Shown here: piece by piece, positions 49,642 through 59,186 of the stretch
Position numbering within the stretch: position 1 is the first letter of the stretch
Layout of the letters: each line of letters begins with the position of its first letter
Assembly (NCBI GenBank): GCA_013322215.1
Contig: JAAMEZ010000033.1
Span: forward strand, 124,001 to 188,000
From: Martinezella rhizogenes
GTDB lineage: Bacteria; Pseudomonadota; Alphaproteobacteria; Rhizobiales; Rhizobiaceae
Direction: 5' to 3'
Length of the DNA: 64,000 nt
Translations under genes and position numbers: made by a program
Notes under the pieces: model-generated
Told to the model about the DNA's origin: nothing
What the model saw: the letters and a program-made list of their open reading frames with translations, nothing else
Database searches by the model: none

Positions 49642-51237
49642 TTATTCGGCGATATCGACGCCGTCGAAGCGGTGAACGCCAACCGGGTCCTGATGGTAAC
49701 CGGTAACATTCTTCGTCATCGGGACGAACTCTTCCGAATGGTCGATGGTCATCCACGGTGCTTCGCGCTTGAAAATGACCTGGGCCTGTTCGTAGAGCTT
49801 GGTGCGCTCCTTGACGTCAGCCGTCTGCTTGGCCTTTTTCACCAGATCGTCGAATTCCTTGTTGCACCACTGTGCACGGTTGTTGCCGCCAACAGCATCG
49901 CAGCCGAGCAGCGTGTCAAGGAAGTTGTCCGGGTCGCCGTTGTCGCCGGTCCAGCCGAGGATGGCCGCACCATCACGGTCCTTGGCGGAGGAGAGCTTCA
50001 GGTACTGAGCCCAGTCATAGGTGACGATCTCGACCTTGACGCCGATCTTGGCAAGGTCCGCCTGCATCAGCTCGGCAGCGCGACGTGCGTTCAGCATGTA
50101 TGGACGCGACACCGGCATAGCCCAGATCTTCATGCTGAGATCCTTGACGCCAGCCTTTTCAAGCAGCTTCTTGGCTTCTTCCGGGTTGTAGGCGTCGTCC
50201 TTGATGTCCTTGTTGTAGGACCACATGGTCGGCGGGATCGGGTTCGTCGCAACCTTGGCAGAGCCCTGGAAGACGGCGTCGACGATGGCCTGCTTGTTGA
50301 CGGCCATGTTGATCGCCTTGCGCACTTCGACCTTGTCGAACGGAGCAACCAACGTGTTGTAGGCAAGGTAGGAAACGTTCAGGCCGGCCTGCTCGAGAAC
50401 CTTGAGGTTCTTGTCGGCCTTGAGGTCCTTGATATCAGCCGCATTCGGGTACGGCATGATGTTGCATTCGCCGGACTTCAGCTTCTGCGCACGAACGGAA
50501 GCGTCCGGCGTGATGGCGAAGACGAGATCGTCGATCTTTTCCTTGCCCTTGAAGTAGCTCTCGTTTGCCTTGTAGCGGATGACGGCATCCGGCTGATAGG
50601 CGACGAAGGTGAATGCGCCAGTGCCGAGCGGCTGCTGGTTCATCTGCTCCATCTTCTTGTCGGCCTGCAGCTTGTCTGCATATTCCTTCGAGAGAATCGA
50701 AGCGAAGTCCATGGCCAGATCGGCGAGGAAGGGAGCTTCCGGGCGGTTGAGGACGAACTTGACGGTGAGATCGTCGACCTTGTCGATCGACTTGATCAGC
50801 TTGGGGAAGCCCATGCCATCGGCATATTCATAGGAACCACCGGCGACGTATTTTGCCCACGGATTGTCCGTACCGAGCTGGCGGCCGATCGAGAAGATCA
50901 CATCGTCGGCGTTGAGATCGCGCGTCGGTGTAAAGAAATCGGTGGTCTGGAACTTCACGCCCTTGCGGAGCTTGAAGGTGTATTCCTTGCCGTCGGGGGA
51001 AACGGTCCAGCTTTCGGCGAGGCCCGGTTCAATCTCGGTGCTGCCGTGTTTGAATTCGACCAGGCGGCTATAGACCGTACGCGACGACGCGTCGAAGGTG
51101 TTACCACCGGTGTAGATTCCCGGATCAAAACCTTCCGGCGAGCTCTCCGAGCAATAGACAAGCGTTTTTGACCAGGCGGACGTCGCCATGACCGAAGCCA
51201 GGGCTGTCACTGCCAGCAGGACAGAAATCTTTTTCAT
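49642..51237 (-). CDS. dppA: Dipeptide ABC transporter substrate-binding protein DppA
   Basis: Periplasmic binding protein of the SBP_bac_5 family, 531 residues, with a signal peptide (KKISVLLAVTALASVMATSAWSK) and LVYCSESSPEGFDPGIYTGGNTFDA at the mature start, as in DppA. The R. leguminosarum Dpp system imports dipeptides and delta-aminolevulinic acid, and the E. coli one also haem. It begins the dppABCDF operon and lies 342 bp downstream of rirA on the same strand, from which it is separated by a terminator. Confidence 0.95.
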   Translation of the reverse strand: MKKISVLLAVTALASVMATSAWSKTLVYCSESSPEGFDPGIYTGGNTFDASSRTVYSRLVEFKHGSTEIEPGLAESWTVSPDGKEYTFKLRKGVKFQTTDFFTPTRDLNADDVIFSIGRQLGTDNPWAKYVAGGSYEYADGMGFPKLIKSIDKVDDLTVKFVLNRPEAPFLADLAMDFASILSKEYADKLQADKKMEQMNQQPLGTGAFTFVAYQPDAVIRYKANESYFKGKEKIDDLVFAITPDASVRAQKLKSGECNIMPYPNAADIKDLKADKNLKVLEQAGLNVSYLAYNTLVAPFDKVEVRKAINMAVNKQAIVDAVFQGSAKVATNPIPPTMWSYNKDIKDDAYNPEEAKKLLEKAGVKDLSMKIWAMPVSRPYMLNARRAAELMQADLAKIGVKVEIVTYDWAQYLKLSSAKDRDGAAILGWTGDNGDPDNFLDTLLGCDAVGGNNRAQWCNKEFDDLVKKAKQTADVKERTKLYEQAQVIFKREAPWMTIDHSEEFVPMTKNVTGYHQDPVGVHRFDGVDIAE

Positions 51238-51523
51238 GATATCGTTTCCCAGATTTGTTATTCTTTTGAAGCCGTGGACACCACCAGAGGTTCCTATCCG
51301 GATCGCGCCGATGGAACTTTATTTTAAGTTTGAAAGCAACAAGCGCCGCCTAAAATTTTTCCAATTTATGGAGTTTGGAAATTTTTGGACGAAAAAACCT
51401 CTGAATTGATAATATTCTGGCAAAAAATTGCATGCTTTTAGCAGATTCAGAACGATTTGACGTTTTCCTTCCCCAATTTGCGAACCGCTTATTGCCCGGA
51501 TAGGAGGCAATACAAACGAAAAT
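51238..51523. promoter_or_regulatory. AT-rich leader and promoter region of dppA
   Basis: Most of a 342-bp spacer, the most A+T-rich stretch of the window (for example 51320-51370 and 51400-51440). It should contain the dppA promoter and a long 5-prime UTR. I found no TGA-N9-TCA iron-responsive site here, and no small open frame with support. Confidence 0.45.
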
Positions 51524-51548
51524 CCGCAGCTACCGGAGGTAACCGCGG
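51513..51548 (-). terminator. Terminator of rirA
   Basis: On the minus strand an 11-bp stem with two G-T pairs (arms at 51538-51548 and 51524-51534, loop TCC) is followed by ATTTTCGTTTG. It lies 31 bp after the rirA stop. Confidence 0.7.
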
Positions 51549-51579
51549 ACCAAAACATGATCGAATTCTGGACGGCTGA

Positions 51580-52068
51580 TCAGGCAGCCGGCGCTGCGAC
51601 CGTGGGCTTCTTCGCAATCGCCTTGCGATCCTGGTCGGTGAGGCCGAGCAGGAAGTTGATCTGCGGCCGCGCCTTGACCAGATCGTCGATGGAATATTCG
51701 GTCAGCACGTCGAAGAAGGCGTTCAGTGCCTTGCGCAGCGCCGAATTGAGGCCGCAGCTGTCGACCAACGGGCATTCCACCACGCCATCCTCGAAGCATT
51801 CCGCCATAGCGAAGCTGTCCTCGGTGACGCGGACGACGTCGAAAAGGCTGATATCGGTTGCCGGCTTTGCAAGGCGCACGCCGCCATTGCGGCCACGCAC
51901 GGTTTCGACAAGACCTGCCTTGGTCAACGGCTGTAGGATCTTAAAGAGGAACAGCTCGGACACACTGTATGCTCTTGCGATTTCCGGGATGCGGCTCAGA
52001 TAGCCATCATTGGCGGCGCAATACATCAGCATGCGCACTGCGTAATTGGTCTGCTTGGTCAAGCGCAT
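51580..52068 (-). CDS. rirA: Rhizobial iron regulator RirA (Rrf2 family)
   Basis: RirA is the global iron repressor of many Rhizobiales and binds a 4Fe-4S cluster to sense iron and Fe-S status. This 162-residue Rrf2 protein has the winged helix (MRLTKQTNYAVRMLMYCAAN, SVSELFLFKILQPLTKAGLVETVRGRNGGVRLAK) and the exact cysteine set Cys91, Cys99 and Cys105 (AECFEDGVVECPLVDSCGLN). The neighbouring dppABCDF genes match the S. meliloti order. A TGA-N9-TCA site lies upstream. Confidence 0.96.
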   Translation of the reverse strand: MRLTKQTNYAVRMLMYCAANDGYLSRIPEIARAYSVSELFLFKILQPLTKAGLVETVRGRNGGVRLAKPATDISLFDVVRVTEDSFAMAECFEDGVVECPLVDSCGLNSALRKALNAFFDVLTEYSIDDLVKARPQINFLLGLTDQDRKAIAKKPTVAAPAA

Positions 52069-52150
52069 GCCGATCTCCTGGAATCAAGGCTGCTGAGGGG
52101 GGCTGGACCCGTATATAGTGGCTTTCTCAGTTTTGAACAATTCCAAAATA

Positions 52151-52165
52151 TGAAATTCATATTCA
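52151..52165. promoter_or_regulatory. Candidate iron-responsive operator (IRO box) of rirA
   Basis: TGA-AATTCATAT-TCA fits the TGA-N9-TCA pattern described for RirA-regulated promoters in R. leguminosarum. It is 83 bp upstream of the rirA ATG, in an A+T-rich region, which would allow autoregulation. The pattern is short, so chance occurrence is possible. Confidence 0.45.
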
Positions 52166-52190
52166 CGTTATTTCGAAGACCCGAGGCTTC

Positions 52191-53294
52191 TCACCCGTTC
52201 GGCATCGTCTTCTTCTCTTGCAGCTCCCTTGCGTAATCGAGGATCGCCTGCTTGCGCTCAGGCGTCCCCGGATGGGTTGAGAGCATGCTGGTGCTGCCAT
52301 GATCGCCAAGTTTCGTTTCGAGGATATCGAAGAACCGCGATAACGCCGTCGGATCCATGCCCGCCGCCTGCATCAGCTCCACGGAGCGGCGATCGGCCTG
52401 GGCCTCAGCCTCGCGAGAATAGGAAAGCGCAAGCAGGCCGCCGCCTTGCGTCAATAAATCCTGGATGCCGGAACCTACGTCGCCGGCGATCAGCAGAACA
52501 AGACCAGCGACGCCTGCGGCGCGATAGAGCTGGCGCAGGCTGTGCTTATATTCGACGTGACCGATCTCATGGCCGAGCACGGCGGTAATCATTTCCTTGT
52601 CACCGCTGGCAAGTTCGACCAGTTGATCAGTCAGAACGAGATTTCCGTCCGGCAGCGCGAAGGCATTCGGACCGATGAGGCCGCCATCACGGAAGTTCAG
52701 GTGGTAACGGCTCGTACCACCTTCCGCATTTGCGGCTATCGCGGCGAAATCATCGCGAATTTCCGTCTGCTGTGCAGCCGGCAGCTTGCTGGGGCCGAAG
52801 GTCACCTGGTCCAATGTCTTCAGCGTCCCTGCCGACATCATCTCCGGCACCACCGGCGGCGTCACCAAGACGGCAACCTCCACCAGGACAGGCAGGGCAT
52901 AGCGATAAATGACCGAAGCAAGGACGATCGTCACGAGAGCAAAGGCGATCAGCCGGGGACGAACGATCTCAAGCCCATGAATGAAACCACTGCGCCCCTC
53001 GCCGCGGCTTCGCAGGTAGGTATCGACGGCATCATTATCATGGGTTTCAAAAACCGATTCATTCCCGAACACAATGCGACGCGGGATGGAGCCGACGCGC
53101 TGACTGACCTCGATATCCGAGCGAAGACCCCAGGCAAGCCGCTTGTCTTCCGCACCCTCTTCGGACGAGATCACGATGAGCGACCCGCCGATATCCAGCA
53201 GCCGGGACGGAACCTCCCGGCTGGAATGCGGCGGATGCCAGATGCCGGTCGCGATCGTCTGCGGATCAGAAGCCAAAGTCGAATCCGTCGACAT
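52191..53294 (-). CDS. M48 family metallopeptidase, membrane-anchored (367 aa)
   Basis: Zinc peptidase with the gluzincin motif HEIGH in AVLGHEIGHVEYKH and the third ligand Glu in SYSREAEAQADRRSVELM. An N-terminal cytoplasmic-like segment of about 100 residues precedes a membrane helix (RLIAFALVTIVLASVIYRYAL) and the peptidase domain; a second hydrophobic segment (VAGLVLLIAGDVGSGI) follows HEIGH. The ATG at 53294 overlaps the end of the DUF898 gene by 29 bp, so the pair is one operon. M48-DUF898 pairs recur in proteobacteria; the substrate is unknown. Confidence 0.88.
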   Translation of the reverse strand: MSTDSTLASDPQTIATGIWHPPHSSREVPSRLLDIGGSLIVISSEEGAEDKRLAWGLRSDIEVSQRVGSIPRRIVFGNESVFETHDNDAVDTYLRSRGEGRSGFIHGLEIVRPRLIAFALVTIVLASVIYRYALPVLVEVAVLVTPPVVPEMMSAGTLKTLDQVTFGPSKLPAAQQTEIRDDFAAIAANAEGGTSRYHLNFRDGGLIGPNAFALPDGNLVLTDQLVELASGDKEMITAVLGHEIGHVEYKHSLRQLYRAAGVAGLVLLIAGDVGSGIQDLLTQGGGLLALSYSREAEAQADRRSVELMQAAGMDPTALSRFFDILETKLGDHGSTSMLSTHPGTPERKQAILDYARELQEKKTMPNG

Positions 53295-54333
53295 CGAGAT
53301 ATTCTGCGCTGATCGCACTGCCGGTCGAGCGGATCTGGTCAAAGACGACACCGATTTCGCCATCGACATGAACAGCGGTATGCCCGGTCAGGAAGCGCTG
53401 CATGCGCACCGCCGCCCAGGGGCGCATCAATCCGAGAGTTATCAGGGCGACAACGACATTGGAAATCGCGATCCAGGCATAGCGCCGGCGACCGAGATCG
53501 CTTCTGAATTGATGGCGATGATCGACCATTGCTGCCGACCAGATGATGTTGCGCACCGTCGCGCGATAGTAGAGGCCAGCGAATATGTAAATCGGGAAAA
53601 TAAGCACAATCATCCAATGCCACAGACTGAGGCTGCCCATTCCCCGCCCCATCGAGTTGCCGCTGAAACCGATCGCGGCAGCGCCGACAACTCCCAAGAT
53701 CACGATGCTTGCGATCATAATCGCGATTACTGTTACGAACGCCTCATAGAGCGCGCCCAATCTCGGCTCGGTCGAGAACGGACGATCACCATAGCGCAGA
53801 TTGTCGAAGATATATTTATAGAACCAACGGCTTGCGATTGGAGAGAGCAGCCCGACCGATATCACCGTCACCAAGGCCCCGAGAAAGATCGCCTTGAACG
53901 CACCGCCATAGGTCCCGACGAAATCGAAGCGCACATTGCGATAGCTTGTTACCCGCGCGTTGAAGCGAAGGCCGCGCATGAGGAACCATGGAAATACCAC
54001 CAGCATGACAGGCCAGATCGCCAGGGCTGCCAACGGCGCCACATGTGAAAGTATGTTCAGGACGATCAGAAGGCCGAACACGATCAACCTGCCGATGAGG
54101 ATCTGCTTGCCCTTGGCGTGATATTCGAAACTATGCCCCAGTAGGACCGTATTCCCATAGAAATACCGGTTCCGGCGTACCTTTGCCCAGGCCGAATAAA
54201 TGCCCAGCGTAACGATCGTCAGCAGAATATTGACGATCCAGATGCCGAAATATTCAGAGGCATTGCCCGTGAACGACGCCCTTTGGAAAAAGGGCTTTCC
54301 GTCCAATGGGTAACTTTGCTCGACAGTTGCCAT
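53266..54333 (-). CDS. DUF898 (YjgN-like) membrane protein (355 aa)
   Basis: Membrane protein with two similar halves, each with the DUF898 pattern: FTGNASEYFGIWIVNILLTIVTLGIYSAWAKVRRNRYFYGNT at the start and IAISNVVVALITLGLMRPWAAVRMQRFL near the C-terminus. Six or more helices are visible. Function unknown. The ATG at 54333 is preceded by GGGGG; a longer frame upstream lacks family character. The overlapping M48 peptidase gene suggests joint action in membrane protein quality control. Confidence 0.88.
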   Translation of the reverse strand: MATVEQSYPLDGKPFFQRASFTGNASEYFGIWIVNILLTIVTLGIYSAWAKVRRNRYFYGNTVLLGHSFEYHAKGKQILIGRLIVFGLLIVLNILSHVAPLAALAIWPVMLVVFPWFLMRGLRFNARVTSYRNVRFDFVGTYGGAFKAIFLGALVTVISVGLLSPIASRWFYKYIFDNLRYGDRPFSTEPRLGALYEAFVTVIAIMIASIVILGVVGAAAIGFSGNSMGRGMGSLSLWHWMIVLIFPIYIFAGLYYRATVRNIIWSAAMVDHRHQFRSDLGRRRYAWIAISNVVVALITLGLMRPWAAVRMQRFLTGHTAVHVDGEIGVVFDQIRSTGSAISAEYLDVDGFDFGF

Positions 54334-54563
54334 GTTGTAACCCCCTACCCCACAAGAGGGCGAGCGTTTCGCCGACGTATTTCCATGGATACGATCCGCC
54401 ACGAGACGTGCTGCGCGACACACCACTCGCCTTACCGTTGCACTTGAGAGCAGGAAATCGAGTATCGATCAACGGAAAAAGCACTTTTGAGATGCATTCG
54501 CCGCAGGGGCGCGCAAATAGCCTATCCGACTGCAACTTTAATGCCACACCGAAGCCTGTGGCT

Positions 54564-54911
54564 TCACGATACGGCGACCCAGACTGCCATTTCACAGCCA
54601 CCCGGCTCACGGAAATGGAAGCGGCGGCCACCAGGAAAATCAAAGGCGGGCCGGGTGATGACGCCGCCGGCGAATTCGACGGCGCGCTGGGCGGCTTCCA
54701 GATCGGTGGTGCGCACGACGGGCAACGGTGTGCCGGCTGCCTCTCCCGCATCGCCGTCTATGCCGGCATCTATTCCGGCTGCCTCGATGACATGGTAGGT
54801 TGGCCCGTAGCTGACAAAGCTCCAGTCGAAGGCCTCTTCGAAGAAGCGGCGGGTCTTCAGGCCGTCTTTAGACGGAAATTCGAGATAGTCGATCTGATAG
54901 GTCATGGCCAT
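54564..54911 (-). CDS. VOC (glyoxalase/bleomycin resistance-like) protein (115 aa)
   Basis: One vicinal-oxygen-chelate unit pair: YQIDYLEFPSKDGLKTRRFFEEAFDWSFVSYGPTYHVIE, then PLPVVRTTDLEAAQRAVEFAGGVITRPAFDFPGGRRFHFREPGGCEMAVWV. Likely dimeric; substrate unknown. The ATG at 54911 has GGGAGGG seven nt upstream; a second ATG lies two codons later. Confidence 0.87.
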   Translation of the reverse strand: MAMTYQIDYLEFPSKDGLKTRRFFEEAFDWSFVSYGPTYHVIEAAGIDAGIDGDAGEAAGTPLPVVRTTDLEAAQRAVEFAGGVITRPAFDFPGGRRFHFREPGGCEMAVWVAVS

Positions 54912-54993
54912 CGCTCGGCCCTCCCGTTGTTCTTGTTTTGTTCTAAATGAAAACGGCAGCCCTGACAAGATGACTCCATCGAAAACAAACGCA

Positions 54994-55032
54994 ATAAAAA
55001 AGCCGCCGCCCGAAACGTGCCGGACGGCGGCC
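54994..55032 (-). terminator. Rho-independent terminator of mmsA
   Basis: An 11-bp G+C-rich stem (55002-55012 with 55022-55032) is followed on the minus strand by TTTTTTATTG. It sits 23 bp beyond the mmsA stop and would end that transcript. Confidence 0.88.
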
Positions 55033-55055
55033 AATAGTAGCCAAGGTGGCGATGC

Positions 55056-56552
<1,497 letters not shown>

Positions 56553-56598
56553 GGGTGTGCCTCCTCGTTTTCTTCGATGATGACAGGATGGCACTTCA

Positions 56599-56696
56599 AT
56601 TTGCACAAATCAATGAGCTGTTATAAGCAACCGTTGTGCAAAAATTAAAGCCCGTCATGTGCAAAAACGGCCCGTGCGAAAGGGGATGTGCAAATG
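56599..56696. promoter_or_regulatory. Repeated TGTGCAAA sites between mmsA and its LysR gene
   Basis: Four copies of TGTGCAAA occur in less than 100 bp: one inverted (TTTGCACA, 56600-56607, inside ATTTGCACAAAT) and three direct at 56635, 56658 and 56687, the last one just before the LysR ATG (56694). The arrangement suggests multiple LysR binding sites that control both genes. Confidence 0.55.
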
Positions 56697-57575
56697 GATT
56701 GGGACGACGTCCGCATGTTTCTCGCCGTGGCGCGCACCGGGCAGATCCTTGCCGCCTCCAAACGGCTCGGCGTCAACCACGCTACTCTCTCCCGTCGCGT
56801 GACGACGCTGGAGGAGCGGTTGAAGACGCGGTTGCTCGTGCGCCGCACCAATGGCTGCGACCTGACGGCGGAAGGCGAGATCTTCCTTCATGCGGCAGAG
56901 CGCATGGAAACAGAGATGCTGCGCGCGCAGGCCAGCGTCGGCCATCTCGACAGCGCCATCACCGGCACGGTGCGGATCGGCGCACCCGACGGATTCGGCG
57001 TCTCCTTCCTCGCGCCGCGGCTCGGGCGGTTGATTGCTCGCTATCCGGAGCTGCGCATCCAGCTCGTGCCCGTTCCCCGCTCCTTCTCGCTGTCGCAGCG
57101 AGAGGCCGATATCGCGATTACGCTCGAACGCCCGGAACAGGGGCGCCTGATCTCATCGAAACTGACGGACTACACGCTCGGGCTCTATGCCTCAAAAGCC
57201 TATCTCGAGCAGGCCGGGCTGCCCGACAGCGTCGAGGCGTTGAAGCTGCATCCGCGCGTCGGCTATGTCGAAGACCTGATCTTTACCGCCTCGCTCAATT
57301 TCTCCGGCGAGATCATGCGCAGCTGGGATGCCTCCTTCGAGATCTCCACCTCCATCGGCCAGACGGAAGCCGTGCGCTCCGGCGCCGGCATCGGCATTCT
57401 GCATGATTACATCGCCAGGCAGTTTCCGGAGCTCACCCGCATCCTGCCCGACGTCTCCATCAAGCGTGCCTATTGGACCACCTATCATGAAAGCGCCCGC
57501 GACCTCGTGCGCGTGCGCACCGTCGCGGATTTCCTGCAGGAACTGGTCAGCGAAGAGCGGCGGACTTTCCTGTGA
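56694..57575 (+). CDS. LysR family regulator, divergent from mmsA
   Basis: 293-residue LysR protein: MDWDDVRMFLAVARTGQILAASKRLGVNHATLSRRVTTLEERLKTRLLVRRTNGCDLTAEGEIFLHAAERM, then effector domain ITGTVRIGAPDGFGVSFLAPRLGRLIARYPELRIQLVP. The ATG at 56694 follows AGGGG with eight nt spacing; an in-frame GTG at 56688 is possible. It probably regulates mmsA from the repeated sites in the spacer. Confidence 0.92.
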   Translation: MDWDDVRMFLAVARTGQILAASKRLGVNHATLSRRVTTLEERLKTRLLVRRTNGCDLTAEGEIFLHAAERMETEMLRAQASVGHLDSAITGTVRIGAPDGFGVSFLAPRLGRLIARYPELRIQLVPVPRSFSLSQREADIAITLERPEQGRLISSKLTDYTLGLYASKAYLEQAGLPDSVEALKLHPRVGYVEDLIFTASLNFSGEIMRSWDASFEISTSIGQTEAVRSGAGIGILHDYIARQFPELTRILPDVSIKRAYWTTYHESARDLVRVRTVADFLQELVSEERRTFL

Positions 57576-57633
57576 GGTGACGCTGACCTGTGAGGTAACG
57601 CCGGCAGACGCGCCGACCGCTTACAGGCAAAGA

Positions 57634-57843
57634 TCACGGCATCAAGCTGCACCACCATGATGGTGCATGCGGCAGCGGCTCGGCCTCCGCATGCTTCGGC
57701 GGCTCCTCGTTCTCGTCGGGATTGGGAACTGGAATTTCATCCGGCAGCCTGTCAGGCTCCGGCTCCTCGACTGGCGACTTCGGCGTCCAGCCCGGTTCCG
57801 GCATCGGAGGCGTCTCGGGGATCGGCTCGTTCGGTACAGACAT
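57634..57843 (-). CDS. Small Pro/Glu-rich protein (69 aa)
   Basis: Proline- and acid-rich peptide: MSVPNEPIPETPPMPEPGWTP at the start, ending PHAPSWWCSLMP. No domain is recognised; it is probably disordered. AAAGGAG stands six to seven nt before the ATG at 57843, which supports it as real. Similar short proline-rich proteins are, as I recall, common in Rhizobium genomes. Confidence 0.6.
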   Translation of the reverse strand: MSVPNEPIPETPPMPEPGWTPKSPVEEPEPDRLPDEIPVPNPDENEEPPKHAEAEPLPHAPSWWCSLMP

Positions 57844-58033
57844 GCCCGCTCCTTTCGTCTGGTTGCCGATATGGAGACAACGACGAACGATACGGACGGT
57901 TCCAAGATAATTTCGGCGGGCGGCCCGCATTTGCGAGATGGGTGCGATTTGCCATTCCCTGCCCGTTCGTCCCTCGCTGCTGGACAAAGGCCAGACGAAG
58001 CCTAGTATTTCAAACAGAGATCAGGGAGCCAGG

Positions 58034-58183
58034 ATGATGAGCGACAAGAAGCAGCAGAAACTGGACGAGAAAGAGCACAAGGAACAGGACGATTATCTGG
58101 AAGAAGCGCTGGAAGAGACGTTTCCGGCAAGCGATCCGATATCGCCCGGCCATGTTTCGAAGAAGCCTGAAGACAAGAAATAG
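58034..58183 (+). CDS. Small conserved protein with TFPASDP motif (49 aa)
   Basis: Very short charged protein: MMSDKKQQKLDEKEHKEQD, then YLEEALEETFPASDPISPGHVSKK. The EETFPASDPxS motif is shared by many small proteobacterial proteins of unknown role. AGGGAG at 58023 precedes the ATG at 58034. The N-terminal half is a predicted charged helix. Confidence 0.7.
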   Translation: MMSDKKQQKLDEKEHKEQDDYLEEALEETFPASDPISPGHVSKKPEDKK

Positions 58184-58235
58184 GCGCGCGAGGCCAAAGG
58201 CGTCGGCATCTTCTACGAACGGATCGGGGAGAAAA

Positions 58236-58312
58236 TGGTACGGTTGGGGGGTCTCGAACCTCCGACCTCAGGTGCCACAAACCTGCGCTCTAACCAACTG
58301 AGCTACAACCGC
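58236..58312 (-). tRNA. tRNA-His (GTG anticodon)
   Basis: A 77-nt cloverleaf on the minus strand: acceptor GCGGTTG pairing CAACCGT, D arm GCTC-AGTTGGTTA-GAGC, anticodon stem CAGGT/ACCTG with loop TTGTGGC (anticodon GTG), T arm GGAGGTTCGAGACCCC and encoded CCA. Base 73 is A and base -1 is T, so no G-1 is encoded and the first pair is G-U. This matches the altered tRNA-His known from many alphaproteobacteria. Confidence 0.97.
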
Positions 58313-58445
58313 ACATGCTCGCGTCGCCGCGAACGGGGGTGACATACGAGGACTTTGAAATTATTTCAAGTCCTATCTCCCTGCAATATAAAAAAGCTTT
58401 GCAGATATCCAACGATGATGTGCGACCGGGTCCGCTCGTGCCGCA

Positions 58446-58486
58446 AATGAAAAGTCCCGCCCCAGGCTTTCACCTGGGAACGGGAC
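58446..58486 (-). terminator. Rho-independent terminator of the phasin gene
   Basis: Minus-strand stem GTCCCGTTCCCAGG / CCTGGGGCGGGAC (58454-58486) with a TGAAAG loop is followed by TTTTCATTT. It lies 31 bp after the phasin stop. Confidence 0.88.
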
Positions 58487-58517
58487 ATTCGTGCCTTGGG
58501 AGACTTATTCGAAGTAA

Positions 58518-58964
58518 TTAGGCCTTGAAGGAGGACATTGCCTTTTCAGCGGCGTCCTTGGCGGGCTTTGCCAGCTTTTCGGCAACCTTCTTGGTGGTGT
58601 CCTGAATGGACTTGGCCTGCTCGACGGTGACTTCGGCCTGCTTGCGGATGAAAGCGGTCTGAAGTTCGAAGAGTTCTGCAACGGACTTGACGCGAAGCAG
58701 GGCTTCCATGTGAGCCAGCGAGCTCTCGGCATTGGTGCGCAGAACGTCGATGGCCTTGAGGCCGATTTCTACGGAACCAGCCTGTGCGGTCTGCACGGTT
58801 GCTTCAACCGTCTTGCCGGCTTCTTCAGTGGCGGCCTTCAGCTTTGCGAAGGCTTCCTTGGACTGGGCAGCGCCCTTTTCAGCGAAGTCGCGGAAGGATT
58901 CGGAGAACTTGGACGGATCGAATGCAGCCGTTGAAAAAACGTCGTCTTTCTTTACAGTAGCCAT
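58518..58964 (-). CDS. phaP: Phasin family protein
   Basis: 148-residue amphipathic helical protein that coats polyhydroxybutyrate granules. The phasin core is visible: FRDFAEKGAAQSKEAFAKLKAATEEAGKTVEATVQTAQAGSVEIGLKAIDVLRTNAESSLAHMEALLRVKSVAELFELQTAFIRKQAEVTVEQAKSIQDTTKKVAEKLAKPAKDAAEKA. AGGAG precedes the ATG at 58964. In S. meliloti phaP1 is, as I recall, also adjacent to cbrA, which supports the name. Confidence 0.93.
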   Translation of the reverse strand: MATVKKDDVFSTAAFDPSKFSESFRDFAEKGAAQSKEAFAKLKAATEEAGKTVEATVQTAQAGSVEIGLKAIDVLRTNAESSLAHMEALLRVKSVAELFELQTAFIRKQAEVTVEQAKSIQDTTKKVAEKLAKPAKDAAEKAMSSFKA

Positions 58965-59186
58965 GATTACGCTCCTAAAAGGGCCCTCCCTGAGGCGCCC
59001 ATCGTGAACCTGTGTGAGGGGTATATAATATAAAGATTTGTGCAGTGCAACATATTTTTGCATCGCACAACGCGTTAACCTTTCCGGCCGAAAAATGGAC
59101 CCTTCGCTGGACCGAAAAGCAGGGCGCCGTTATTAATAAACCGTTAAATCACGAGAGGCGATCACGCCCGCAAAACAGGTTGGAAA
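58965..59186. promoter_or_regulatory. Divergent promoter region phasin / cbrA
   Basis: 222 bp with A+T-rich tracts at 59020-59060 (GTATATAATATAAAG, a plausible phasin -10 region on the minus strand) and 59130-59150. No strong palindrome was found. Confidence 0.4.

Noticed and set aside
49672..51171. A 499-codon plus-strand frame antisense to dppA
   Set aside because: No family resemblance and fully opposite to a complete dppA gene.
56600..56696. CRISPR-like array from the repeated TGTGCAAA units
   Set aside because: The repeats are only 8-10 bp, unevenly spaced and partly inverted, so they are regulatory sites.
58184..58235. Integration site next to tRNA-His
   Set aside because: No repeat of the tRNA 3-prime end was noticed nearby and the flanking genes are core (small protein, phasin, cbrA).
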